NCBI GenBank assembly: GCA_947457395.1 | Contig: CANGVA010000011.1 | Coordinates: 28,048-92,047 of the forward strand | Source: Bacteroidota bacterium | GTDB lineage: Bacteria; Bacteroidota; Bacteroidia; UKL13-3 | Reading direction: 5' to 3' | DNA: 64,000 nucleotides | Part shown: one piece after another, positions 25,870 to 35,416 of the stretch | Numbering within the stretch: position 1 is the first letter of the stretch | Layout: each line of letters opens with the position of its first letter | Notes under the pieces: generated by a model | Told to the model about the DNA's origin: nothing | The model's database searches: none | Seen by the model: the letters and a program-made list of their open reading frames with translations, nothing else | Made by a program: the position numbers and the translations under genes

Positions 25870-27330
25870 ATGACAATTAAAACTTTCCGAAATACAAGGA
25901 GGCGCCTAAAATTAAGTATTGGGCTTGTGCTAGTACTTTCCTTTTTTACTGAGGTTAAAGGGCAGGAATACTTATTTCTATTAAATCCCGGTGATTGTTT
26001 TAAATCTGATTTACAATTTTCACAGGTACAGCATTTTGTCAACAACAATCAGATCAAGGTTACAATTCTAACTCCTTTTACAGATGAGGTTAATGCTAAA
26101 ATGTTAATGGATAAGTTTAGCCTAAATCTGACTCAAGCTAAACTTGACATTAACGTTAACAGGTATAAAAAGTATAATCATGAAGACTTGAACTCCAAGT
26201 TAATTGTTGAATTTAAGAACAAAATTATTTACAATGAGATTATTGCAACGATAGATACCGGCACAATTCCTATCCTCGAATTTCAAAGGCCCAAGATTAG
26301 AGCTACCTTTCAGGTGAAAGGTAATAGTGCACCATATTATGCCAACGATGGGGTGATATTCAAGAACCGTATTGTTTTAAAAAATATCATTTATCAGAGA
26401 TTGTTTATTCAATCTGATTCTGGTTTTAATGAGTTCAAAGTTCATGACTCAATTTATGATTTAATCATCAATAAAAAATTTTCTAAGGATACTTCTTTAA
26501 TTAGTAAAAATGAAAATTTCATGTCAGCCAATAATGTTTCTAAGATAAAACATTTAGCATTATTCAGTGGTAATTATTTATATACTATCATAGAAATTCC
26601 TGTTCTGAGTTATGATGGAAATACAAATATCCCATCATACCATCTAGTTAAATTTGATAGCAGTTTTAATATCCAATCAATAAATGAAATTCAAGATGAG
26701 TTTAATATGAGTGGTAATCTCTTTTGGTGTGCATTTATTTTTGATTTTGCCGTTGACGAGATTCAAAACCGTTTGCTACTATTCATAACAAGAGGCCATG
26801 ATAATAAGAAATTAAGTAAGCAGGACTCATGTTTATATCTGTTGGCATCTTACAAACTTGAAGGTGACATTTATAAATTTGACGAATTGTTTAATAATCG
26901 ATTGCCAAGATATTATACTGAAAATGAACATTTCTACAGAAATTTATGGCCTAAGATAGGGCTGAGTGAAAACCTTGGTGGGTTAATAGGTTTCCAATAT
27001 TTAAATGAGTTAAAAGTAATCAATGGTGAGACTATATTTCTAGAAGGAATTAAAGCAGATAAACTAATTCTACCATACAATCCTGGTGGAAAATCAAATA
27101 AACCTTTTGAAATGATAACATTTACCTTTAAAAGAAATCTCATTTATACACTGCTGTGGGAGAAAAATAAAATATGGCTTTACGTGCATACTATTCAAGG
27201 AAGGCTTGTAACTAAGAACAAGATTATGAATTCATTTGTTAAACCAGCTGCTGTTTTAAGAGATAATCAACTAATTTTAATTACAGCAACCTTAAAGGGT
27301 CAATTAACCTATTCGCATTATTCGTTTTAG
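25870..27330 (+). CDS. Exported protein of unknown function
   Basis: I do not recognise this 486-residue protein. It has a basic N-terminus (MTIKTFRNTRRRLKLS), a hydrophobic signal segment and a likely cleavage near VKGQEY. The rest is rich in Ile, Asn, Lys, Tyr and Phe and looks like a beta-propeller or beta-sandwich with blocks such as KIKHLALFSGNYLYTIIEI. There is no C-terminal T9SS signal. By eye the coding sequence is more AT-rich and uses more AAT/AAA/ATT codons than neighbours, which could mean recent acquisition. It lies between arginase and ctlX and has no evident functional link to them. Confidence 0.65.
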   Translation: MTIKTFRNTRRRLKLSIGLVLVLSFFTEVKGQEYLFLLNPGDCFKSDLQFSQVQHFVNNNQIKVTILTPFTDEVNAKMLMDKFSLNLTQAKLDINVNRYKKYNHEDLNSKLIVEFKNKIIYNEIIATIDTGTIPILEFQRPKIRATFQVKGNSAPYYANDGVIFKNRIVLKNIIYQRLFIQSDSGFNEFKVHDSIYDLIINKKFSKDTSLISKNENFMSANNVSKIKHLALFSGNYLYTIIEIPVLSYDGNTNIPSYHLVKFDSSFNIQSINEIQDEFNMSGNLFWCAFIFDFAVDEIQNRLLLFITRGHDNKKLSKQDSCLYLLASYKLEGDIYKFDELFNNRLPRYYTENEHFYRNLWPKIGLSENLGGLIGFQYLNELKVINGETIFLEGIKADKLILPYNPGGKSNKPFEMITFTFKRNLIYTLLWEKNKIWLYVHTIQGRLVTKNKIMNSFVKPAAVLRDNQLILITATLKGQLTYSHYSF

Positions 27331-27401
27331 ATTTAACCTTTACTTAATTTGACTAATCAATTAGGTAACTGCGGCTTTGTTTTTAACTTGCGGCAGAATT
27401 T

Positions 27402-28310
27402 ATGGAAAAACAGCATACCTCACATATCCTCATGATTGCTCCGGTTCAGTTTGGATTCAATGTGCAAACAGCCGAGAGCAATACTTTTCAGAAAGCCACA
27501 GAACAACATACGGTTCAGAATCAGGCTTTAATGGAGTTTACAGCACTGGTAGATTTGTTGAGAGCCAATGGTGTGCAGGTATGGGTAGTGCAGGACACAG
27601 CTGAACCGCATACACCTGATTCTATTTTCCCTAATAACTGGTTTTCTACGCATGGCAACGCTAAGGTAGCTGTTTATCCGATGCAGGCAGAAAACCGCAG
27701 ACAAGAAAGAAGGGCTGATATCATATCTAACCTGGCTGATGTATTTTCCATCATTGATATTGCCGATTATACATTGGCAGAGCGTGAAGGGAGATACCTG
27801 GAAGGAACAGGCAGTATGGTGCTTGACAGGGAAAATAACATTTGCTATGCCTGCATTTCTCCCAGAACGGATGCCGCATTGGTGAAACAGTTTTGCAGTG
27901 ATTTTGGCTACCAACCTGTATTGTTCGATGCAATTGACCGCACAGGTAAGCCTATTTATCATACCAACGTAGTGATGAGTGTAGGAGGTGGTTTTATGGT
28001 TATTTGTCTGGATTGTATTCCCAATCCTATGCACCAAAGCGCAATCAAAGATTCAACAGATAAAGAAATCGTAGAAATTACCCTGGATCAATTGGAAGCT
28101 TTTGCCGGTAATATGCTGGAAGTGCAGGGTGAAGATGGCAGGCCCTTGCTTATTATGAGTAGCAGGGCTCATGCAAGTTTAAGACCTGAGCAGATAGCAA
28201 AATTAAGCTGCCACGCCACTTTGCTTCATACTCCGCTTACCACCATAGAAAATAATGGTGGCGGCAGTGCCCGCTGCATGATGGCTGAAATTTTTCTCCC
28301 CAAAAAATAG
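27402..28310 (+). CDS. ctlX: Citrulline utilization hydrolase CtlX (amidinotransferase family)
   Basis: The 302-residue enzyme belongs to the arginine deiminase/amidinotransferase superfamily. Key blocks are IFPNNWFSTH (substrate carboxylate binding), LEGTGSMVLDR, YHTNVVMSVGGG with the catalytic His187, and GGGSARCMMAE with the nucleophile Cys292 near the C-terminus. CtlX is the name used for this branch in citrulline or arginine utilization; direct biochemical support for the Bacteroidota version is limited, and dimethylarginine hydrolase is a related possibility. ATG 27402 is the start. It sits with arginase and arginine decarboxylase, consistent with a role in arginine or citrulline breakdown. 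Confidence 0.85.
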   Translation: MEKQHTSHILMIAPVQFGFNVQTAESNTFQKATEQHTVQNQALMEFTALVDLLRANGVQVWVVQDTAEPHTPDSIFPNNWFSTHGNAKVAVYPMQAENRRQERRADIISNLADVFSIIDIADYTLAEREGRYLEGTGSMVLDRENNICYACISPRTDAALVKQFCSDFGYQPVLFDAIDRTGKPIYHTNVVMSVGGGFMVICLDCIPNPMHQSAIKDSTDKEIVEITLDQLEAFAGNMLEVQGEDGRPLLIMSSRAHASLRPEQIAKLSCHATLLHTPLTTIENNGGGSARCMMAEIFLPKK

Positions 28311-28436
28311 TTGTTTTCAGGTTCTGAAAAATCCAACCAAAATCACAAAAAAAATTCATCATTTGTTCATACCTATTTTCTATCATTGCATCTGTTTTTC
28401 TATTACCCATTCTTTATATAAAAAGCAAAACAAACA

Positions 28437-29840
28437 TTGGCAGCTTTACCCGTTAAAAACAAGTACATTGATCTGATTAATCAGACTTTCTATTTCCCAC
28501 GTCATGGCTTTGAGGTGCGCAACAATAACCTCTTTTTTCACGACATCAATCTGATGGATGTGATTAAGGAATATGGCACGCCACTTAAGTTTACGTATTT
28601 ACCAAAAATCGGGTCTCAGATAAATAAAGCCAGAACCTTGTTTAATCAGGCTATTGATAAGTATGATTATAAAGGCCGCTATAACTATTGTTATTGCACC
28701 AAAAGCTCTCACTTTAGTTTTGTGCTGAATGAAGTGCTTAAAAATAATGCTGATATCGAAACATCCTCGGCATTTGATTTGGACTTAATCAGAAACCTGC
28801 ATGAGCAGGGAAAGTTTGGTAAAGACAAATATATTATCTGTAATGGATACAAAACAGAGCAGTATGCCAAGAATATGGCTGCCTTTGTAGCTAACGGATT
28901 TGATAACCTGATATGTGTTATGGACAATCCAGAGGAGCTGGATGTGATAGAAAAGCATACCAAAGGGCCTGTTAAGCTGGGTATGCGGATTGCTACGGAG
29001 GAAGAACCGGGATTTCTGGTTTACACATCACGATTGGGTATGAGCTATAAGGGTGTGGTTGATTTGTATAATCAGCGTATTAAAAATAACCCTGCTTTTA
29101 GCCTTAAAATGATGCACTTCTTTGTAAACTCCGGCATAAAAGATACGACCTATTACTGGAGTGAATTAACCAGGTTGGTTAATGTTTATTGTGATTTAAA
29201 GGAAGTGTGTGCTGAGCTGGATACAATTGATATTGGAGGTGGGATGCCTATTTATACATCTTTGGGTGTGGAGCATGATTATCCGTATATGATTGATCAG
29301 ATTGTGTACTACATTAAAACCATCTGTGAGTCTAGAGGAGTGCCTGAGCCAAATATTGTAACCGAGTTTGGTTCATTTACCGTAGGGGAGAGTGGGGGTA
29401 TTCTGTATTCAATTATTGGCCAGAAGCAACAAAACGATAAGGAATTGTGGTATATGATAGACAGCTCCTTCATTACCACTTTACCTGATACATGGGGTAT
29501 AGGCCAAAAATTTATTTTGCTAGCCATTAATAACTGGGATAAAGAGTTTCAGCGCATTAACTTAGGTGGCCTAACCTGCGATAGTCAGGATTTTTATAAT
29601 AGCGATACGCACACCAACCAGGTATTTTTGCCAAAACTCAATGGGGAGCCTTTGTATATGGGATTTTTTCATACAGGGGCATATCAGGAGTCATTAGGCG
29701 GTTACGGAGGCATCCAGCATTGTCTGGTACCTGCCCCCAAGCACGTTATAATAGATAAAAAAGAGGATGGAAGCCTTACATATCAGGTATTTGCGCAAGA
29801 GCAAGGCTCAGATACAATGATGAAAATTTTAGGATATTGA
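28437..29840 (+). CDS. speA: Biosynthetic-type arginine decarboxylase (fold type III)
   Basis: The 467-residue protein is an alanine-racemase-fold PLP decarboxylase. The Schiff-base Lys is K89 in YCYCTKSSHF, and ETSSAFDLDLI, TIDIGGGMPIY and VTEFGSFTVGESGG mark the barrel. The C-terminal beta domain carries GLTCDSQD with the Cys-Asp pair that acts across the dimer interface. It is shorter than E. coli SpeA (about 660), as usual for the phylum, where it makes agmatine. The start is a TTG at 28437: an in-frame stop lies six codons upstream and the next Met is at residue 40, inside a conserved part. The symbol is by function; lysine or diaminopimelate decarboxylase is less likely. Confidence 0.85.
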   Translation: MAALPVKNKYIDLINQTFYFPRHGFEVRNNNLFFHDINLMDVIKEYGTPLKFTYLPKIGSQINKARTLFNQAIDKYDYKGRYNYCYCTKSSHFSFVLNEVLKNNADIETSSAFDLDLIRNLHEQGKFGKDKYIICNGYKTEQYAKNMAAFVANGFDNLICVMDNPEELDVIEKHTKGPVKLGMRIATEEEPGFLVYTSRLGMSYKGVVDLYNQRIKNNPAFSLKMMHFFVNSGIKDTTYYWSELTRLVNVYCDLKEVCAELDTIDIGGGMPIYTSLGVEHDYPYMIDQIVYYIKTICESRGVPEPNIVTEFGSFTVGESGGILYSIIGQKQQNDKELWYMIDSSFITTLPDTWGIGQKFILLAINNWDKEFQRINLGGLTCDSQDFYNSDTHTNQVFLPKLNGEPLYMGFFHTGAYQESLGGYGGIQHCLVPAPKHVIIDKKEDGSLTYQVFAQEQGSDTMMKILGY

Positions 29841-29850
29841 GGCTAAATAC

Positions 29851-29881
29851 TTGCCAATTTAAAAAAATGGTTTTACCTTCG
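29851..29881 (+). promoter_or_regulatory. Promoter of the 45-codon gene
   Basis: TTG (29851-29853), 20 nt, then TACCTTCG (29874-29881) fits the consensus TTG-N19-20-TAnnTTTG with one mismatch. The predicted leader to the ATG at 29904 is about 15 nt. Confidence 0.5.
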
Positions 29882-29903
29882 CCACCCATTAAATAAGACA
29901 CCT

Positions 29904-30041
29904 ATGTTTACCCGATACAAAAGAAAAGACAGGTTAAATAAAACCGTTTCTCGTCAGCGCAAACAATTACTTAAGAAGAACAGCAAATTGGTTAATTCCA
30001 AATCACCTAATGCTGATAAGGTAGTTATTGTTGAAGACTAA
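29904..30041 (+). CDS. Small basic protein of 45 residues, function unknown
   Basis: The open frame starts with ATG 29904 and encodes 45 residues. The first 32 are strongly basic (MFTRYKRKDRLNKTVSRQRK and onward), and the end is acidic (VVIVED). It has a plausible promoter 23 nt upstream and a strong hairpin terminator 28 nt downstream, which makes a real transcription unit likely even though the gene is very short. The composition resembles small ribosome- or RNA-binding proteins, but no motif identifies it. It is too short for most gene callers. A regulatory RNA spanning the same segment is an alternative. Confidence 0.6.
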   Translation: MFTRYKRKDRLNKTVSRQRKQLLKKNSKLVNSKSPNADKVVIVED

Positions 30042-30068
30042 GGTTTACTTCAAAACTATAAGAAATGC

Positions 30069-30095
30069 AAAAGGAGCCCCAAAGCTCCTTTTTTT
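30069..30095 (+). terminator. Terminator after the 45-codon gene
   Basis: The stem AAAAGGAGC/GCTCCTTTT (30069-30077 and 30084-30092) with a 6-nt loop is followed by a T-run. The A-run on the other arm lets it also serve the convergent TlpA-like gene. Confidence 0.85.
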
Positions 30096-30121
30096 ATGCA
30101 TATACATTTGTTTTCCTTTGG

Positions 30122-30622
30122 CTATTTACCTGCCAACTCTTTTAATTTTTCCTGAAGTTTAAATTCATCGCCTTCTATGTAACCGTTATGCGACCAAACA
30201 ACTTTCCCGGTTTTATCCAATATAATGGTATAGGGTACATTCTGGCCATTCAAAGCACGCAACAAGTCTCTGTTTACATCCAGTAAAACTTCATATTCCC
30301 ATCCTTGGCCTGCTACATAGGGTTTTACCTTCAACACATTTCTGGAATCATCTATAGATATGGCAACCAACTCTACATTGTATTCATTTTTCCAGGTCTC
30401 ATAGAGGGTTTCATGAATGTTGTTCAACTCTTTTTTACAAGGAGTGCACCAGGTGGCCCAAAAATTAATAATAACAATTTTGCCTGCTTTGGAATATTCA
30501 GCTACATTTTTATTCTTTCCATTCAGGTCTTTAAGAACTATTTCGGGCATGGTTTGGCCATTTTGGGCAGCAGCTCCAAAAGCTAAACTAAACAAGATAA
30601 GTGTGGTCGTTATTCTATTCAT
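30122..30622 (-). CDS. TlpA/ResA-like periplasmic thioredoxin
   Basis: The 166-residue protein has a signal peptide (SLAFGAAAQ cleavage region) and a thioredoxin-like domain of the TlpA/AhpC-TSA type. The redox motif is W58-C-T-P-C62 in NFWATWCTPCKKEL, and the cis-Pro lies in NVPYTIILDKTGKVV. The family insertion between strand and helix (VELVAISIDDSRN) is present. Such proteins reduce disulfides in periplasmic proteins, including during cytochrome c maturation. No partner gene is adjacent. It could be a general periplasmic reductant; the specific target is unknown. Confidence 0.9.
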   Translation of the reverse strand: MNRITTTLILFSLAFGAAAQNGQTMPEIVLKDLNGKNKNVAEYSKAGKIVIINFWATWCTPCKKELNNIHETLYETWKNEYNVELVAISIDDSRNVLKVKPYVAGQGWEYEVLLDVNRDLLRALNGQNVPYTIILDKTGKVVWSHNGYIEGDEFKLQEKLKELAGK

Positions 30623-30735
30623 AATACATTGTTTTCAGGGGTGAATATAGGAAATCTTATTTGTTAATTCACTGATTAATGGCAGAGATTATGCCAAACC
30701 AGAGATAATTCCATTTGAACCGACATAAAAAGCAG

Positions 30736-33048
30736 TTAAGCCGTAATCGCTTCATGTTTACGCACTTTTAAAACTACAAATTTGCTTGTAGGTGTGTTGC
30801 TCTTATCTGCTACACTATTAATGGGTACCAAAACATTTGTTTCAGGAAAATAAGTAGCAGTGCATTGTTCAGGGATATTAAATTCAACTACGATGAACTT
30901 ATGCGCTACCCGCTCAATGCCATCATGATAATTGTATAAGTCTACCACCTCGCCTGCTTTTAGGCCATGTTTTGCAATATCTTTAGGATTCATAAAAATA
31001 ACCCTTCGCTCATTAAAAACGCCTCGATAGCGGTCATTTAATCCATAAATAGTGGTATTAAACTGATCATGGCTGCGCACAGTCATCATCATTAACTCCT
31101 CTGCATCCAGTTTAAAGGGTGTTATATCTGCAACATTAAGCATTGCTTTGCCTGTAAATGTATTAAAGCGACCATTACGCGCTGCGTTAGGTAAGTAAAA
31201 ACCTCCGGGTTCCATAACTCGTTTGTTATAGTCTTCAAATCCGGGTATGGTGCGTTCAATATCTTCACGGATATAGTAATAATGTTGCATATATTTATCC
31301 CAATTAACTTTGCTTTTTTTATGTAGCGTTGCTTTTGCAAGGTTGCAAACGATTAGGCATTCACTCATCAGTTCATTGCTTACAGGTTTTAAATTACCCT
31401 TGCTCATTTGTATAACACCCATAGAATTTTCGCAACTGATGAATTGTTCCTGCCCATTGAGTATATCTTTGTCGCTTCGACCATAAGTTGGCAATATCAG
31501 TGCTTCTTCACCTGTTATTAGGTGGCTTCGGTTTAATTTGGTGCTTACCTGCACAGTTAGTTTGCAACGCTGCAGTGCTTCAGCTGTATAGGTTGTATCT
31601 GGAGTGGCTGAAAGGAAATTACCGCCCATGGCAAAAAACACTTTTGCTTTGCCTGCATGCATGGCCTTGATGCAATCCACCACATCATACCCATGTTGTT
31701 GCGGGGGCTTAAAGCCAAAAACCCGCTCTATGCTATCAAGAAAAGATTGTGAAGGTTTTTCATAAATACCCATCGTTCTATCGCCCTGCACATTGCTGTG
31801 CCCGCGCACGGGGCATGTTCCTGCACCTGGCTTACCAATGCTACCTTTAATTAATAATAAATTTACTACCTCTTTAATGGTATCAACTGCATTTTTGTGT
31901 TGGGTTAGACCCATGGCCCAGCATGCAATTATCTTCTTTTTATGCATGATAGCCTCAGCAGTTATTCGTATCTGATCTGTTGTAATGCCACAGTATTCGC
32001 TCAATTCATTTAGGCTATATTGATCGAGATTAGCAACCAGTGCTTCATAACCCATGGTGTGGTCTCGAATAAAATCATGGTCGAGCACTATGCCCGGATT
32101 TTTTCGGTCAGCTTCCAGCAGCAGTTTCATAATGGCTTTTAGTAAAGCCATGTCTCCGTTAATTTTTACCTGAAGAAAAATATCGGTTAACCGCGCTTTA
32201 ATGCCCAAGGCTCCTTTTACTGTTTGCGGATTGCTGAAGGCAACAAGGCCGGTTTCAGGCAATGGGTTTACAGAAATAATGGTACAGCCATTTTCTTTTG
32301 CTTTTTGCAGGGCACTAAGCATGCGTGGATGATTGGTACCTGGGTTTTGCCCAAGAATGATGATGACTTCTGCTTCATAGAAGTCTTCAAGTGTTACAGA
32401 ACCCTTACCTATACCTACAGTTTCATTTAATGCCACACCGCTGCTTTCATGACACATATTGGAGCAATCGGGCAGGTTATTCGTGCCATACTCACGCACA
32501 AAAAGCTGGTATAAAAATGCGGCTTCGTTGCTTGTTCGGCCAGATGTGTAAAAAACGGCTTCATCCGGAGAAGACAGTTCATTCAGGTGTTTGGCAATTA
32601 GTGCAAAGGCATCATTCCAGCTAATGGGCGCATAGTGTGTGGCACCTTTGGGTAAATACATGGGTTGGGCCACCCGGCCTTTTTTCCCGATGCGGTAATC
32701 ATCTAATTCAGATAAATCGGCAATGCTGTTTTCCTTAAAAAATGCTGGCCAAAGGGCTTTGGTTGTTGCTTCTTCTGCAATGGCTTTAGCTCCATTCTCG
32801 CAATATTCGGCAATAGCCGAGCGCTCATCATCCGGATCGGGCCACGCACAGCCTGGGCAATCAAAACCATCTTTTTGGTTAAGTTTTAGCAGGGCTTTTA
32901 TTCCGCGCACAGGGTCCATCTCACTAAACACGTGCTTTGCCGATGAAATAACAGCAGGTATGCCTGCAGCAACCTCTTTTGGCTTGGTAAGTTTTAAGTC
33001 TTCGAACTTTTCCGGATTTTCCGGGTTGGGCTTCCTTGCTTTTGCCAT
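30736..33048 (-). CDS. FdhF/YdeP-type molybdopterin oxidoreductase
   Basis: The 770-residue protein is of the molybdopterin-dependent (DMSO reductase) family, closest in pattern to YdeP/CbbBc-type alpha subunits. The N-terminus has FDCPGCAWPD, the YdeP-like Cys pair, instead of the four-Cys iron-sulfur motif of formate dehydrogenases. Further blocks are FYTSGRTSNEAAFLYQLF, DCSNMCHESSG, the nucleotide-binding VIILGQNPGTNHPRM and the C-terminal VRSHDQFNTTIYGLNDRYRG. No Tat-type signal is present, so it is cytoplasmic. No beta subunit or FdhD gene is nearby. YdeP-like enzymes are linked to acid resistance in E. coli, but the substrate is not established. Confidence 0.9.
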   Translation of the reverse strand: MAKARKPNPENPEKFEDLKLTKPKEVAAGIPAVISSAKHVFSEMDPVRGIKALLKLNQKDGFDCPGCAWPDPDDERSAIAEYCENGAKAIAEEATTKALWPAFFKENSIADLSELDDYRIGKKGRVAQPMYLPKGATHYAPISWNDAFALIAKHLNELSSPDEAVFYTSGRTSNEAAFLYQLFVREYGTNNLPDCSNMCHESSGVALNETVGIGKGSVTLEDFYEAEVIIILGQNPGTNHPRMLSALQKAKENGCTIISVNPLPETGLVAFSNPQTVKGALGIKARLTDIFLQVKINGDMALLKAIMKLLLEADRKNPGIVLDHDFIRDHTMGYEALVANLDQYSLNELSEYCGITTDQIRITAEAIMHKKKIIACWAMGLTQHKNAVDTIKEVVNLLLIKGSIGKPGAGTCPVRGHSNVQGDRTMGIYEKPSQSFLDSIERVFGFKPPQQHGYDVVDCIKAMHAGKAKVFFAMGGNFLSATPDTTYTAEALQRCKLTVQVSTKLNRSHLITGEEALILPTYGRSDKDILNGQEQFISCENSMGVIQMSKGNLKPVSNELMSECLIVCNLAKATLHKKSKVNWDKYMQHYYYIREDIERTIPGFEDYNKRVMEPGGFYLPNAARNGRFNTFTGKAMLNVADITPFKLDAEELMMMTVRSHDQFNTTIYGLNDRYRGVFNERRVIFMNPKDIAKHGLKAGEVVDLYNYHDGIERVAHKFIVVEFNIPEQCTATYFPETNVLVPINSVADKSNTPTSKFVVLKVRKHEAITA

Positions 33049-33089
33049 TATTCGAATATAAAGATTTTGTTTAAATCATCGGGTATTGG

Positions 33090-35399
33090 TTACCATTTAT
33101 AGCTTGTTTGTACCACAAACATTCTAGGTGGTCTCATATCTGCCGGCCTTGTCATTTGCTCATGGTTGGTTATGTTATTTACAACTAAGTTAAAATGCCA
33201 GTTTGTATTCAATTTATAAGCAATCCTGATATCTGTAATCCAATCGCCATCCGGATTTAATTGCCTTCCTCTTCTTATACCTGGCACTGCTTGCTCTAAC
33301 AAGGGTTCTAAAAAAATCCGATCAATGTTTTGCATATAGCTGTTATACCTAACACTAACTCCAATCGATATCTTTTTATATTCTAATTCCACATCGGCTT
33401 TAGCCAGGTGGTTGTAGCGATATTTCAAGGTATTGTTAGTAGAGTCTTCATTGTAAAATTTATAAGGGAATGCAACCGATCCGTCAAAACTTGTTGCGAT
33501 GATTTTATCAAAATCAACGGCCACAGGATTGTTGTAGGTATATCCTGCTAGTACCTTTAACTCCCAACTATCTGTTAGCCTACCCTGGCCTGCTAGCGTG
33601 ATATCCCAACCTGTAATGCGGGTTTTGCCAATATTAAGTGATTTAAAACCGAGCGATGCAAGCGGGTTGTTAATGTCCGGTTCTTTCCACTGACCGAAAA
33701 TAAATTCAATCATGTTATCATACTCGGTATGGAAATAGGCAATATCTGCATACCCCTGCCAGTTACCCATTTTAAATCCTTGTTTAATGCCAACTTCTCC
33801 ATTCCATCCGCTTTCGGGTTTTAGTGCCGGATTAGAGAATACGTTGAGTATACCCACAGAGGTTGTTACGTATCTTTCTGCAATGGACGGAAAGCGAAAG
33901 CCTTCACCATAGCTTATACGCAGGAATGTATAGCGTGAAGCCTCAATGTTGAGTCCTGCGCGTTTAATGGTTTGACTCTGCTTAAATTCATTAATTGTAA
34001 ACTGCTCATGACGCATACCTGCTGAGAAACTAATTCGTTTATAGCGATAATCCAGCTGTGCAAAGGGAGCATAATTAGCAGCAGTATTAGTGCCGTTGTA
34101 TAGAGGGGAATTGCTGTATGTGTAACTGCCTGCTAAACCCGCGCTGAACATAAACTTGTTTTTGAAGAAAGGCAGTTGACTCTGATACTCACCATACCAA
34201 AGATTAAAGGAGTTATCCTGATTATTGGAGTCGCCCTGAATATTGGTAATATCGTTGTTGGTATGCATCATTCTGCCACGTACTTTGTGCTTTAAACTGC
34301 CTGTATAAAAATCTAGATGAGGGTCTATGGATACGTTTAATACCCTGGCATCTGTTGAGGCTGAATCAAGTGAAATATAAGATTGCGGATAGCTTTCCCA
34401 AAGCAGGAAACTCGCGCTTTTTTGGGTGTTAACACTGCCATTAAGCCCATAACTAAGACCGGCTATTTTTTTGTTTCGGTAGTTGGTTCTCCAATTTATT
34501 CTAAGTCGTTCATCATTTTCACCTAATCTGTATCCTTCATCTTTCAGGTAGTTAATTGATGTGCTAAGATCAAGTTGTTTTATCTTGCGATTATGATAAG
34601 CGTTGAAGCCATATTGCCAGCGGGTACGTTTACTCCACCGTGCGCTGTCGCGATCAGGCTGATCAAAAAAGCCTGAAAATAGCGTAAAACCACTTTGGGG
34701 CTTATCCTTGGGTGTGGCGGTTCTGATATGGATGGTTCCATTTAAAGCAGATGAGCCGTATAAAACAGAAGAGGCACCTTTAATCACCTCCATTTGCTCA
34801 ATATTTTCAGTGGGTATAAATTTCCATTGCACCTGTCCTGCATCGCCACTCAGGTAGGGCATATCATCCAAAAGCACCATTACCCTGGATCCTGCACCAT
34901 AAGACCAACCGCTACCGCTTCTGATGTTTACTTGTCCGTCTATCACATTCACTGATGGTAGCTGATTCATTATGTGTTCCATGTTTACAACCACCTTATT
35001 TTCTATCAGGTATGGCTTAATAATATCTGTTGAAACGCTAACTCGTTTTATCTCCTGTTCAAAGCGGCCGGCCGAAACAACCACCTGGTTTAGTTCTCCG
35101 TGGTTGGGTTTTAATTGCAGGTTCATGCGTGTTTCGCCACTAATAAAGACTTTTCTTTTTTCAGTTTCATAACCTACATAGCTAAAGCTTATTTCATAAG
35201 TACCTGCTTCATTCAATTTTAATTGATAGCTTCCAGAGGCATTGGAGGTGGTTCCAATGGCAGAACTTACAAAGATGCTTACACCGGCCAGCGGTTCCTT
35301 TTTTTCGTCAGTAATAATACCTGTGAGCATATGCTGTGCATAGCCTATGGAAAATTTACAGATGCAAAATGCAAGAATAAATTGGAGTTTCAGGCGCAT
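33090..35399 (-). CDS. TonB-dependent outer-membrane receptor
   Basis: The 769-residue protein has a signal peptide, an N-terminal carboxypeptidase-like regulatory domain (about residues 22-105, with ITDEKKEPLAGVSIFV and YEISFSYVGYETEKRK), a plug domain (about 115-225, with IEQMEVIKGASSVLYGSSAL) and a beta-barrel to the C-terminal aromatic FVVQTSYKW. The MNQLPSVNVIDGQVNIRSG segment places it in the siderophore/cobalamin-type rather than SusC-type group. There is no SusD partner. It takes up a bound ligand with TonB energy; the ligand is not evident. A -7 element lies at 35417. Confidence 0.92.
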   Translation of the reverse strand: MRLKLQFILAFCICKFSIGYAQHMLTGIITDEKKEPLAGVSIFVSSAIGTTSNASGSYQLKLNEAGTYEISFSYVGYETEKRKVFISGETRMNLQLKPNHGELNQVVVSAGRFEQEIKRVSVSTDIIKPYLIENKVVVNMEHIMNQLPSVNVIDGQVNIRSGSGWSYGAGSRVMVLLDDMPYLSGDAGQVQWKFIPTENIEQMEVIKGASSVLYGSSALNGTIHIRTATPKDKPQSGFTLFSGFFDQPDRDSARWSKRTRWQYGFNAYHNRKIKQLDLSTSINYLKDEGYRLGENDERLRINWRTNYRNKKIAGLSYGLNGSVNTQKSASFLLWESYPQSYISLDSASTDARVLNVSIDPHLDFYTGSLKHKVRGRMMHTNNDITNIQGDSNNQDNSFNLWYGEYQSQLPFFKNKFMFSAGLAGSYTYSNSPLYNGTNTAANYAPFAQLDYRYKRISFSAGMRHEQFTINEFKQSQTIKRAGLNIEASRYTFLRISYGEGFRFPSIAERYVTTSVGILNVFSNPALKPESGWNGEVGIKQGFKMGNWQGYADIAYFHTEYDNMIEFIFGQWKEPDINNPLASLGFKSLNIGKTRITGWDITLAGQGRLTDSWELKVLAGYTYNNPVAVDFDKIIATSFDGSVAFPYKFYNEDSTNNTLKYRYNHLAKADVELEYKKISIGVSVRYNSYMQNIDRIFLEPLLEQAVPGIRRGRQLNPDGDWITDIRIAYKLNTNWHFNLVVNNITNHEQMTRPADMRPPRMFVVQTSYKW

Positions 35400-35416
35400 T
35401 CGTTAAATTGCTGAAT

